Below are positions 1-9,919 of a stretch of DNA of 64,000 bases, in pieces (positions within the stretch are counted from its first letter, which is position 1; the number at the start of each line of letters is the position of its first letter). The DNA is taken from assembly GCA_024114885.1 (NCBI GenBank), contig CP099429.1, positions 744,001-808,000 on the forward strand, read 5' to 3'. Below the pieces are notes generated by a model that ran no database searches, was not told the origin of the DNA, and worked only from the letters and a program-made list of their open reading frames with translations. The position numbers were made by a program, and so were the translations under genes. The stretch comes from Septoria linicola. Taxonomy: Eukaryota; Ascomycota; Dothideomycetes; Mycosphaerellales; Mycosphaerellaceae.

Positions 1-1379
1 GCTGCCCAGAAGGAAAGCACGATGTAGTAGGAGAACAGCAGTCCGGCTTCCGTGGCTACGTTCGTGTTTTCAACTGTCATTAAGACAATTGTACCTGCGA
101 ATGATCTGCGTTTTCCATGTCAGCGATGCTCTCATCATCATGATATCGATCGTCCACTTACGGGAGGCAGAACAATGCCATAACCAGAATATTCTGACCA
201 GTCTTCTTCACCAACCAGGCGGAGCTGAAGAGCACAATTATGATGTAAGCACCCAGAACCATGGCCAGCAGCTGCACTTCGAGCGTGGTGAATCCAAGAC
301 CTTTGATGATGATGTTTGCGAATGCGCCGAGACCTCCAGTTGGCAATGTGGTGCAGATCTGGATCAAGCAGTAGCACCAGCACTGGATGTCAGTCAAAGC
401 CTCCCACAACTGCTCCTTACGGAAGACCTTGTTCTGCAGTCCGGTCTGGTTGCTGCGCACTCGCTCGACCATGAGTCGCTTGTCGTCTTCGCTAAAGCAT
501 TTGGCTCTCATTGGAGAGTCTGGCAAATACCAGATGACGAAGATGCCCCAGAACACAGACAATACTCCATACGTGATGAAGATTGCTTGCCAGGACTTGA
601 CTACACCCTCGTTGCCAATGAGCGAGAAGCAGTATGCTAGGAGACCACCAACGATCTGCTGTGCGCCGTTCATGCAGTACCAGCAGCTGACAATGAAAGC
701 TTGTTCCTCTCTCTTGTACCACATTGAACTCATGATGAGAAACGTTGGCTGGCAAACTGCTTCGAATATACCAAGGAACGTGCGCAGCGCTACCATACCT
801 GCGAAATTGCCCGCAGCAGCATGACAGGCAAGGATGGCGCCCCAAACGACTGTAGAATAGCACGAAATGATCAGCGGGTGCTCCAGAGATTGCACTGGGG
901 GAAGACTCACTTATACAAACACCAAGGAACTTAGCTATTGGCAGCCGTTGGACAAGCCAGTTGATAGGGTACTCCACGATGAGGATGGCGATATAAATAC
1001 AGGTAGTTAACCAGGAAAACTGCTGGCCAACCAGATTAAGATCCTCGCGCAGGCCCATGATAGAGGTGAACGATAGCGTTCCTTTGTCCAATGCTTGCAG
1101 GAAATATGTGAAGACCATTATCGTAAGGACTCGCTTATCGATCAATTTCTTGAGGCGACTGTTCTCGGCCGGGCTGATGTCGATGGCTTCTGCATTGGCA
1201 TACTTCGCGACTTCAGCATCCATACGGGAATAATCCTGGTGGTTTTTGTGCAGGTCATCTTCGCTCAACACCCGCTCCACAGTTGATGCGTCCCATCCGG
1301 CCTTCTTCTCGTCGATAGTGCCCGGCGCCGTGGCGGCGGCGGTGGTGACCTGTTCGCTGCTTCCTCTGTGGCTCGTCAT
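1..1379 (-). CDS. MFS transporter, DAL5/allantoate permease-like (3' end outside window)
   Basis: This is a plasma-membrane major facilitator of the anion:cation symporter (DAL5-like) family, which imports organic anions such as allantoate, nicotinate or sugar acids. I place exons at 1379-911, 849-162 and 105-1, with introns of 61 and 56 nt; the joins restore an uninterrupted frame through FCLPSFAGTIVLMTVEN. The first 90 residues are a hydrophilic cytosolic tail. Membrane segments follow, with FLQALDKGTLSFTSIMGL in the first and LRTFLGIFEAVCQPTFL in the fourth region, both typical of the family. The central loop has YLPDSPMRAKCFSEDDK. The last helices lie beyond the left edge. It diverges from a GH105 enzyme, so uptake of a pectin fragment is an inference; the substrate cannot be read from sequence. 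Confidence 0.85.
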
Positions 1380-1864
1380 TTTGGAGATGTCTGCGCAAAG
1401 TCGCGATGATCGAAGAGCTAGAAAGCCAGTCCACTCTGGACTACCTCGTGGTCTTATGCGCTATCTCGGTCGATCATTAACAGACCTCGGGCTCTCGGCA
1501 GGGCCCATGCATGAGTATTGCAACAAGAGCGCAATTGGTGGAAAGGTATGCTTGCAGGGCCAAGTCTGCACCCCCAGCGCCACTGTGACCCCCAACGACG
1601 AGCAGCAGGCCAACATTGGACCGAAATGGCTTGGCTGCACTGTAACGCTTGCATTGTTTGTGGAGACTCCGCATAGGAAATGCTGGGGAAGGATCCCAAA
1701 CGTGGAGCGAACAGCCGGGTCGCTTGGGCTCATCTTCGGGTTTCGGGTCGAGATGCAGCGAGTGGGGCCAGAGCGCCGCGCTCAAGTATTGCGGTTGCTG
1801 GCGAGGCTGACTCTGCTTCCAGGAACAGTAACCATAGTCGCGAACAGCCAATCAGACGTTCGAG
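1380..1864. promoter_or_regulatory. Divergent promoter region between transporter and GH105
   Basis: 485 bp lie between the two start codons. A CCAAT pentamer sits about 15 nt before the GH105 start (near 1848). No coding sequence is convincing here; open frames on both strands lack family features. Shared regulation of both genes is possible but not shown. Confidence 0.4.
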
Positions 1865-3055
1865 ATGCCGCAACAGTCAGTGAGCATAGATGGTCTGTAT
1901 GCTGCAGACATCAGATCAAAAGTCGAGCTTTTAATCGATAACCTGGTCAACATCAAGGATGAGACCGGCAAATTCCTGCTCCGGCTTCCAGATGGCAGAG
2001 TGATAGACACGAAAGGATGGAATGACTGGGAGTGGACACACGGCATAGGTATGCTCTCTTCCTATCCTTGTGCGCACGTGCACACTAACCACCTACCAGG
2101 TCTCTATGGCGTATGGCAATACCACACCTTGAGCGGCTCCAAGTCTGCTCTGGAAGTAGTAGAGTCGTGGTTCAAGGGTCAACTGGCCACTGGAACGACT
2201 AAGAACATCAATACCATGGCTGTATTCCTCACATTAGCACATTTGTATGAGAAGAACGGAGAGCAGACGTACCTTCCTTGGCTGGATTCCTGGGCTGAGT
2301 GGGCAATGTACGAGCTCGAGCGGACTCCCTTTGGAGGCATGCAGCATGTCACTTACCTCACCTATAACCACCACGAGCTCTGGGATGATACTCTGATGAT
2401 GACCGTCCTGCCACTCGCCAAGATTGGCAAACTTCTTGGTCGTCCGCATTACATCGAAGAGGCCAAGAGGCAGGTACTGCTGCACATCAAATATCTCTTT
2501 GATCCGACCACAGGCTTGTTCTTCCACGGATGGAAGTTCGATGAGTCTGCTCCCGGTGGCTTCGGCCACAACTTTGCTCGAGCACGCTGGGCGCGTGGAA
2601 ATTCCTGGCTGACCATCTTCATTCCGGACTTCATCGAGTTGCTAGATCTGCCTCCAGGAGATGGTCTACGAACGCACCTAATCGATACGCTTGAGGCTCA
2701 ATGCATGGCATTGAAGAAGCTTCAAGATGACGAGGGTGCTTGGAGGACGCTTCTAGACGTGCCTCTGAGTGAGGGAAGCTATGTCGAAGCTTCAGCGACA
2801 GCAGGCTTTGCCTACGGCATACTCAAAGCTGTGCGGAAGCGATATATCAGCAAAGACTTCGAGCCTGTTGCGGCTAAAGCTGTGCAAGCTGTCTTATCAA
2901 GGATCGCACCGGACGGAGAGCTGCAGGACGTCAGCTTTGGCACAGGTATGGGAAGTGACTTGCAGCACTACAAAGACATACCAGTGACCTCGATGCCATA
3001 CGGTCAAGCGATGGCTATGATGATGCTGGTCGAGTACCTGCGAAAATTCATCTAG
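1865..3055 (+). CDS. GH105 unsaturated glycuronyl (rhamnogalacturonyl) hydrolase
   Basis: This is predicted to remove the unsaturated uronic acid left at the non-reducing end of pectin (rhamnogalacturonan) oligomers by lyases. An uninterrupted frame spans the gene, but I infer a 51-nt intron at 2049-2099: removing it joins HGIG to LYGVWQY, the conserved family sequence, and gives 379 residues, the usual GH105 length. Family landmarks are WNDWEWTHG near the N terminus, NHHELWDDTLMMTV with the acidic pair, and FHGWKFDES followed by ARARWARGNSW. No signal peptide is visible, which suits an intracellular enzyme acting on imported oligomers, and a transporter gene diverges from it. The family is clear; the exact substrate (rhamnogalacturonyl or other unsaturated uronide) is not. 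Confidence 0.9.
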   Translation: MPQQSVSIDGLYAADIRSKVELLIDNLVNIKDETGKFLLRLPDGRVIDTKGWNDWEWTHGIGMLSSYPCAHVHTNHLPGLYGVWQYHTLSGSKSALEVVESWFKGQLATGTTKNINTMAVFLTLAHLYEKNGEQTYLPWLDSWAEWAMYELERTPFGGMQHVTYLTYNHHELWDDTLMMTVLPLAKIGKLLGRPHYIEEAKRQVLLHIKYLFDPTTGLFFHGWKFDESAPGGFGHNFARARWARGNSWLTIFIPDFIELLDLPPGDGLRTHLIDTLEAQCMALKKLQDDEGAWRTLLDVPLSEGSYVEASATAGFAYGILKAVRKRYISKDFEPVAAKAVQAVLSRIAPDGELQDVSFGTGMGSDLQHYKDIPVTSMPYGQAMAMMMLVEYLRKFI

Positions 3056-3438
3056 CTGTACTAACTAGTGAAATACTTCCTGCATAGACATAGAATGTAT
3101 CCATCACAGTCGACATCATCAAACAGACATGCCCCGAATCATGATTTTTGGTATGCAGTGGTTCGAGATCTAGTCTTGACTTCTCGTGTCTATAATGTAG
3201 ATCGAAAACTCTGTGTTGTGTTTGATCTTTGCCATTCACAGAAACAAAATTAGTTAGTTCTAGACGCGTCGCCAGCATTCGGAATGCTTAGTCATCAACT
3301 TCCTACACATCTCCCACACATCTCCTACACATCGCTGGCGCCTAAACACTTCATGCGGCATTCTACGCCGCACGATAGCATTCACGGCACGTAGAAGCAT
3401 GCTTTCCAGCTTAGGTACCTGTTGGTTCCGATAGATAG
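3056..3438. other. Intergenic stretch
   Basis: No gene recognised. It may contain the unresolved first exon of the following membrane protein, for example an ATG at 3283 or at 3353, but no single splice solution stands out. Confidence 0.3.
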
Positions 3439-4515
3439 AGACATGCCCCAGCACATCACGACCCTCTCCAGCGAGCTGGCCTTTCCCTCCTCAGCCTGCA
3501 TCGCTTCCGTTCAAACCTGACCATTATAGACCTCGACAATGGCACTCCTAAGTCTCGCAAGCTTGTGAGAGGAAACCACACCATCTCCTCAACTACAACC
3601 ACTGACTGTCCCTCAGCATCCTCCTCCTCCCAACACCCATCAGCTACACCTCCCAATTCCACCTCATCCTCACCACACAAATCCTCCCAAGGAATCTCCC
3701 CTCTGGACCACATGCCTAGCTTCTCTCGTCTCCCAAGCTCAAGTAGTCAATATGTGGTATCTGTTCCGCTCTGCTCCAGAGATGCTAGACGGCGTGCCAA
3801 AGGCCACTCCTCTAATACTGCGAGACTGGCTTAATCTGGCACAATTTGTGGTTCACTGGCTTTGCTCGATATTCCCGTACCACACCTAACTTAACACTAT
3901 ATCGCGGCTTAGCTGATTTGTCTGTGTAGATACGTCCTGGTCATCACTCTCCCAAGTCGTCATATATGTACATCAAGGCCTGACTTGGATGCTCCTCCTC
4001 CAATCAACACCGGATCCTCTACCACGAAGAAGGGCGTAGCCACAACTCTCCTCCTTACCCACGCCGCACTAATCCTGATAACCCTACCCATCGGCGGCCA
4101 ACCCGGCTTCCTGTCACTTTTCAACATCGTCCGCTTCATCAACTTCGTCATCCTCCAGCCAATCTTTCATGCTCCGCATCCCTGCAAGCTTCGCCTTTCA
4201 AGCCGCATGTACACAAGCCCACGGAAAGCACAGCACGTTGAGTAGACCAGCACTACTCGCACAACGCCTCCTCTATCTAGCTCTCGCGATAGCCTGGCCA
4301 TTCCGCCTCCTCATCCCCGAAAATCTCTGGACATTACCAAGGGAACAACCAGCAATAATCAAGTCTTGGTATCTATGGGGTAGGGTGAGTATGCGTGAAT
4401 AGTGTTTTGTTTAGTGTTGGGTCAGCGATTTTGTATTTATGTGGCTTCGCAGGCGGAGACACGGGATGAACAGCCCGTGCGACAAACTGAAGGAACGCCT
4501 TTGTTGACCGACTGA
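3439..4515 (+). CDS. Unrecognised multi-exon membrane protein (5' end unresolved)
   Basis: I do not recognise the family. Frames link well through splices: an exon open from 3439 ends at 3564 (donor GTGAGA, intron 3565-3616); the next runs 3617-3876 (intron 3877-3929); a third starts at 3930; and a 68-nt intron at 4385-4452 leads to a last exon ending in GTPLLTD at 4515. One more splice near 4110-4230 is needed to change frame, and several solutions exist. Visible features are a Pro/His-rich stretch, VSQAQVVNMWYLFRSAPEML, and hydrophobic segments at NLAQFVVHWLCSIFPYVLVI, ATTLLLTHAALILITLPIGG and LLYLALAIAWPFRLLIP, followed by an acidic tail. I found no in-frame ATG in the first exon, so the start lies upstream. 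It converges on the DNA ligase gene, 82 bp away. Confidence 0.55.
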
Positions 4516-4596
4516 GTGAGTACCTTGACGGGTGGCTCAACGCAAGTGCGTGATACTTTCTGCAATGAACTGCACCAATATGATGTCTTACAAATT

Positions 4597-7590
4597 CTAC
4601 TCATACAACTCATCATCCCCCTCCTCCTCTCCCTTGATGCCACCCTCCCCTCCCTTCGCACTCGTACTCGGCCCCCTCATCTCCTGCTTTCTCCACAACT
4701 CGGCCAAAAACTCACTCGTACTCGCTTCCTCAATCCCCTTATCCTCCCTAACTTTTAAAAACCTCGGGAACCGCATCGACAACCCACGATCCTCATTAAC
4801 CAGCCCAATCGCAGCCGTATACGTCGGACTCAGCGTAATATCCGCGAAAATCATTTCCCAGACTTCCTGCGGCTCGAACCAGACGTCTGGTGTGCCGGCG
4901 TATTCGACATATGTGGGTCTCTGCTTCAACACATTCTTGCCGATGATGACGCCGTCTTCGTCTTCGAAGTCGGGGTCGTAGCGTGCGCGGTTGGCTTTGT
5001 AGAAGGCGTCTGTGAAGCCTGAGATGCATTTTGTGACGACTTGGAGGGAACCTGTGGCGGGGTCGCGGCAGGCGAGGAGGATGGGTGACCACCAGGCGTT
5101 TTTGCGACCTTGGCCGTGCCAGGCACCGACGGGGATGAGGTCGATGGTGTCCGTTTGCGAGTTGTAGTCTTTCTTGACTTTGAGCCAGGAGTCGAGGCGT
5201 TTGTCGGGCTCGTAGGTTGAAAGGAGGGCTTTGCGGCGGGCGCCGGTTTTGACCTCTTCATTTGTGGTTGGGGCGGTGAGGGAGGCGGCGTATTTGGCTG
5301 CGCCGCTTTGGAGAGGGTCGACGATCTTTTTGGTTCGTTTGCCGGTGCCCTTCTTGGGTTTAGCTTTGGAAGGAGTAGGGGGTGCACTTGGTGCCGCATC
5401 AACAGCCTCTGGATCAATGTCCAACTCAGCCAGCAGGTCCGGATTCGCTGCATTGTCTAGCACTTTGACCATTATGCCTTCGCATTTAATGTCAGTTGCC
5501 TGCTTGAAGAAATTGCTGACTGTCTCGACCTCTGCAGATGTGGCGTCGAGGCTCTTGACCCAGGTGAAGTGGTTGGGGATCTCTACGAAGAGACTGCGAA
5601 GGAGACTTCTTCTCTCACGAAAAGATCGATCCAGTAGTTCCTCTCCATTGAGGTACATTAGGTCGAAGGAGAAAAGGCAGACATCGACAGTCACAGACTG
5701 TATGACCACATCTTTCCGCGCACGATTCGCAAGTATTTGGAATGGCTTCAGGTTGCCAGTCTCACGATCGACAGCAACGACTTCACCTTCCAGGATGAAA
5801 CTGCTGACACTTTCTCCTCGAATCTTAGGTACCAGGCTTACCAGATCAGGATACTTGTCGGTCATGACTTCCAGATGTCGAGAGAAGATGGAGACTTTGC
5901 CATCAGCATCGCAGTGTACTTGTGCTCGTTGGCCATCGTACTTGAACTCGCAGGCAAAGTCGCGCCCTTGCAGCTTGGTGAGCATCTCGCCTAGGTCCCT
6001 GGTAATGCCGCCTAACATGGGTCGCAGCGGGATGTGCATTGCTAGTCCGCAACGAATGAGCAACTCATCCTGCACACCAATTTCAAGCATTGTTGGCACT
6101 AGATCGTTGTAGTTCGGTCTTCGTGCAAAACATGCCTTGACCAGCTCTTCTGGACCTTGGTAGACAGCCGCAAGATCTTGCTTACTGAGTTTTCTCAAGT
6201 CATCCCGTGACTTGGTCTCGAACTCTGCTGTAGGTGGTTTCGAAAGCAGGAAAGCTCGTGATAGTGCAATTAGCATAGTCGTCTTGACAGCACCAATACG
6301 CAAGTGCTGAACAAGAGTGCGGACAACATATCTACTTTCCTCGGCTCCTCTTGCATCTTGCACAAGACGCTCGACAATACTCTGCTTCACCACTTGGCAG
6401 CCCGTGCCCTTTGCTGCCGCAATCTTGTGTAGACTTTCGTAAACACCTTTGATCGTGAGAGGCTTAGGTTTCCGGAGTGTGAAGCTCTGCTTCTTCTTCG
6501 CTTCGTACGCCACATCTCCTGCATCGCCATGTTTGTTGTACAGAGTCTTTAGGGCGGCATTGTCTAAGCCACACACTTTCTTCAGTGCTTTCGAGATTGC
6601 AGACCCGCCCAGACCTAACTCGATATCGATGTATGGTGGAGAAATGGAATTCGTGGCAAGCCATACCGCGGGCAGGAGCGATTCCGGATCACCTTCTATC
6701 AACGTCCGCAACATATTGACCAGTGTGTCTACAGTCTTGATGCGGGACGTGGTGCTTCCCACCAGCACGAAGCAGTGTGTCAGCAAAGCATATGTGCAAT
6801 GTCCTCCTTCAGACGCCCATTGCTTTCGAAGCTCTGGCAAGTATTTTTGCGGATCGAATGTCAATGGCGACTCGTCAAAAGGAATGTCGTGCGAGATGGT
6901 GTCCTCTTCTGCAGTTGCAGATTGCAGTGTCAAAGTGTTCTTCTTGCCCATGGCTGCGAAAGCGTTTGGTACGGCTGGCGCCTTTGCAGTGTGCACTGAT
7001 TGATCTGCGACAGGCTCGACTGTGCTTTCCGCAAGAGGCTCGTCCTTGGGTAGATCTGTATCTGGAAACCCATTACCGCCATTCTCATGGCTGGTATCAT
7101 CCTGCTGCTGCTGCTGCTGCGGCCGCTCTTCTGCATCCCACTCAGCTTGGAGCTTCCTTGCCAACTGCTCGTCGGTCAACTCGACCTCTCCAGCATCTCC
7201 ATGATCATTTTCATTGACATCTTCATCGCCGACTGCATGTCCATCTTGCCCAACTTCCTCCTTGATCTCGTTCTTCTTCTCCTCGCGTTGTTTCCCAAAG
7301 AAGAAGTCGAGACTCTTCACTGGCTGAGCCGGCGACTGATGATTGTTTGTCTTTCGCCGCTTGTTCGGCGTGCTCATATTGACGACTACATTGTGATGTG
7401 GAGCTCTCAGATGGGCTTTTGGACGTGAACGCACGCGTTTCGCGTCGGACATGTCGTCACTCACTTTCGGCTTCGATGCACGGGCCATGGTATTTCGTGG
7501 TATGTCGGCAGCAGTGCAGCCTTCGAAGCGATGGCAGAAGCTCCTAGGCCGTGTGAGCTCCTTAATGGAACTTATCGACCGCGGAAACAT
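4597..7590 (-). CDS. CDC9: ATP-dependent DNA ligase I (Cdc9-like)
   Basis: Seals nicks during Okazaki-fragment joining and excision repair. One exon encodes 997 residues. The adenylated lysine is K550 in CEFKYDGQRAQVH; an all-alpha DNA-binding domain precedes it (about 250-500) and the OB domain with KVKKDYNSQTDTIDLIPVGA follows. The N-terminal 240 residues are disordered and acidic, with a six-glutamine run near 158-163. KSLDFFFGKQ near 92-101 resembles a PCNA-interacting peptide. Two in-frame ATGs exist: 7590, opening a basic stretch MFPRSISSIKELTRPRSF, and 7488 (residue 35), opening MARASKPKV. In yeast Cdc9 alternative starts give mitochondrial and nuclear forms, and the same arrangement is plausible here. 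Family assignment is firm. Confidence 0.97.
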   Translation of the reverse strand: MFPRSISSIKELTRPRSFCHRFEGCTAADIPRNTMARASKPKVSDDMSDAKRVRSRPKAHLRAPHHNVVVNMSTPNKRRKTNNHQSPAQPVKSLDFFFGKQREEKKNEIKEEVGQDGHAVGDEDVNENDHGDAGEVELTDEQLARKLQAEWDAEERPQQQQQQDDTSHENGGNGFPDTDLPKDEPLAESTVEPVADQSVHTAKAPAVPNAFAAMGKKNTLTLQSATAEEDTISHDIPFDESPLTFDPQKYLPELRKQWASEGGHCTYALLTHCFVLVGSTTSRIKTVDTLVNMLRTLIEGDPESLLPAVWLATNSISPPYIDIELGLGGSAISKALKKVCGLDNAALKTLYNKHGDAGDVAYEAKKKQSFTLRKPKPLTIKGVYESLHKIAAAKGTGCQVVKQSIVERLVQDARGAEESRYVVRTLVQHLRIGAVKTTMLIALSRAFLLSKPPTAEFETKSRDDLRKLSKQDLAAVYQGPEELVKACFARRPNYNDLVPTMLEIGVQDELLIRCGLAMHIPLRPMLGGITRDLGEMLTKLQGRDFACEFKYDGQRAQVHCDADGKVSIFSRHLEVMTDKYPDLVSLVPKIRGESVSSFILEGEVVAVDRETGNLKPFQILANRARKDVVIQSVTVDVCLFSFDLMYLNGEELLDRSFRERRSLLRSLFVEIPNHFTWVKSLDATSAEVETVSNFFKQATDIKCEGIMVKVLDNAANPDLLAELDIDPEAVDAAPSAPPTPSKAKPKKGTGKRTKKIVDPLQSGAAKYAASLTAPTTNEEVKTGARRKALLSTYEPDKRLDSWLKVKKDYNSQTDTIDLIPVGAWHGQGRKNAWWSPILLACRDPATGSLQVVTKCISGFTDAFYKANRARYDPDFEDEDGVIIGKNVLKQRPTYVEYAGTPDVWFEPQEVWEMIFADITLSPTYTAAIGLVNEDRGLSMRFPRFLKVREDKGIEEASTSEFLAELWRKQEMRGPSTSAKGGEGGIKGEEEGDDELYE

Positions 7591-7955
7591 ACTCCGTCAA
7601 GAAGCACAAACGACAGCGCTGACCTTGTGTTAGCGTTTTCGCAGTCAATCCAGCTTACGAAATGGGCTGAACGCGAATGTTTGCGACGTGTGTGGACACT
7701 GAGCGCTCTGGCGTAGACTGGCATCATGCCATCTTGATTTTGTGTGTCTATCGGCTGAGTAGATGTTGCCTTTCCTTCCACTGGCCAGAGCTATCTGCAT
7801 GTTTACACTGTTATTACATTTGTACACGCCCCGTACCCCACCCACTGCATGCATATCCCTCTTTTCCCATTCGTCTTTCATGCCATTGAACGCTCAATCC
7901 GCTAAACGCTGCAAATGATTCAGATGAATAAGTGGAGATGCTGGTTGTCTCTTTC
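7591..7955. other. Intergenic stretch between LIG1 start and carrier stop
   Basis: 365 bp serving as 5' flank of the ligase and 3' flank of the carrier gene. I see no gene or clear motif. Confidence 0.4.
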
Positions 7956-9286
7956 TCACAAGGAAGCCTCGCGATCAGCAGCCTTCCTGTTCGCTTTAAG
8001 GGCGAGCTGCTTGCCGACCTCGTAGCTGGAAATCATGATGGCACACGCAGGAGCCACTTTAAGTGTTCGTGCGCCCCAGCCCTTGAAGAGTCCGCTCCAG
8101 CCCTCGGTGCAGTAGATGTGGTACAGAAACTTGGGCATAGCCTTGCCTTCTGGCAGGGATGCCCGCTTCTGCGGCGACAAGCTCGAATCCATGAGGGTTT
8201 GTTGTCGAGTCTTGCCGACATCAAAGGGAGTCGTGACAAACGCGGCAATGGCTCCAGATCCGGCTCCTGCGAGGAACGAGTCGTATAGCAGTTCGCTGTG
8301 AGTCAATTGCTCGTTTAGAGGCTTGCCAGTGATTGAGCCTTTATGTGCTCGTCCCTCGTCTAGCCTCTTCCTTCCCCATTCGTAACCCCACCAGTATAGT
8401 GCTGAGAAGGGGACATCTCGCCAGAATGTCAATGTGATGCCTCTCCATAACGTATGCACTCCTTGCTCTCGCACCATGTCTGAAAGTCCTCCTATCGTTG
8501 CTCGCATGACACTTTGCCCGCCCGCACCTCCTGATTGCACAGCTTGCATTCTCGTCCTCAACATCTCGATAGGACTGACCACACCCGCGGCCAATATTCG
8601 TGCCAATGATCCGTCGACCAAGGGTGCAAGTTCCTCGCTCACTCTGCTCTTCATCGGACTGTTCGGATTCCATCGCAGCCAGTCGTAGCCGGCGAAGTAG
8701 ATGACGTTGGCGGGAATGCCCATGGCGAGTGTCGGGCTGAGTCCTCGCCATAGCGTCCAGAAGCCCTCGTTCCGGGCAATCTTTCGAAGTCCATCAAAGG
8801 TGGAGTTGATCGTCCGGCGTTGGGTCTCGGCTGCAGCACAGTCAGAAACGACGGGTTCGACCACAGCAGCAGCCGCCTGGGCGGGCGCTGCAACACAAAA
8901 CTGCGACTGGTTCTGCACCCAAAAAACCTCGCGACAGCACGCCGTCACGCCGAGATTGGGCGGCAGTTGCAGGAAGGAAGGCAGGTTGGCAGTGGGAGAC
9001 GGACTCTTCTGGGCTTGCAGCCGCACGCGGACGACATCGAGGGGAGTGACTGGAGGTGTGTGAGTACATGTCCTGCATGTGTATGGAACGATGAATACTG
9101 ACCAACAAGAGAAGTCAGGACGGAGCCGACGACTGCAGACATCAGCTTTTGAGTCAGGTTTGTGTCATCTGGTGATGGTCCTCCCGTACGCAGAGCTGGC
9201 GACGGCTGCACTCGTTGTTGTGATTGTGTCGCATCGTCGCTTATTCTGTCGTGCCGCTGGCCTTGTGTGTGCATCTTCGCCGCCAT
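7956..9286 (-). CDS. Mitochondrial carrier, MTM1/SLC25A39-40-like
   Basis: Inner-membrane carrier of the branch linked to mitochondrial glutathione import and manganese/iron homeostasis (Mtm1, SLC25A39/40). Exons are 9286-9103 and 9049-7956; the 53-nt intron (9102-9050) splits the first repeat and restores VVTPLDVVRVRLQAQ. The product is 425 residues. Three carrier signatures are present: TPLDVVRVRLQAQ, SPIEMLRTRMQAVQ and TPFDVGKTRQQT. The branch is shown by the cysteine-bearing GVTACCREVFWVQNQ in a long first matrix loop. The first 45 residues are hydrophilic. Membership of this sub-branch rests on the CCREVFW segment and is my recognition, not a search. Confidence 0.9.
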
Positions 9287-9919
9287 CGTGTCTCCTCCTC
9301 GTCTCAGTCGTAGGTCGTCGGATCAATGGTACTGCTCAATTGCGCTTCACAGCGCCTGAGAGCTCTGTCCGTCGAGAAAGTAGATGGTTCCAAGGTTGCC
9401 ACCGAGGTCCTCGATGGAAAGAGTCGTGTTATCGCGTGCTATCTCCCTTTGTCCACCCACACTCTGCTATCCTCCTATCTCCGTCTGACTACCAATGTCG
9501 TCAACAACTGGCTAGGCTACCAGTCGATGCAGCGGCAGACTGATCGGTGCGACACGGTGATGATTCGATGACCCTCTTAAACTTTTGACACGCTGCATAC
9601 AAATGCCCGATCGCGGCCACTGCTAGGCTCATCTTGCCGTCGATAAGCGGCGCCACGTCCGGACTAGTTAGTTAGTTAGCATCCCTACCCCGGTCGTCGT
9701 TTTGCTGGTCGGTCGTGCCTGAGCGAACGAGGCACCCATCAACACCGTCGTTCCTTCATGCCACTTCAGATCACCGCCGCCGTGCTGTAGCTTATATCGT
9801 TGCCACATAGCAATTGTAGCAGGAGTGTCTATATAGAGAGCTGCTACCCGTCTCGTCTGCTTCAGTTGCGACCCTGCACTGAGGAAAGCACAAAGGACAC
9901 AAAGGACAGAAGTCCCAGC
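9287..9919. other. Divergent intergenic region
   Basis: 633 bp between the start codons of the carrier and the F-box gene. It contains a short TTAG/TAGT iteration (about 9665-9680) and otherwise nothing I can name. Confidence 0.35.

Noticed and set aside
5231..6112. 293-codon frame on the + strand
   Set aside because: Antisense of the DNA ligase catalytic domain, which is clearly coding on the minus strand.
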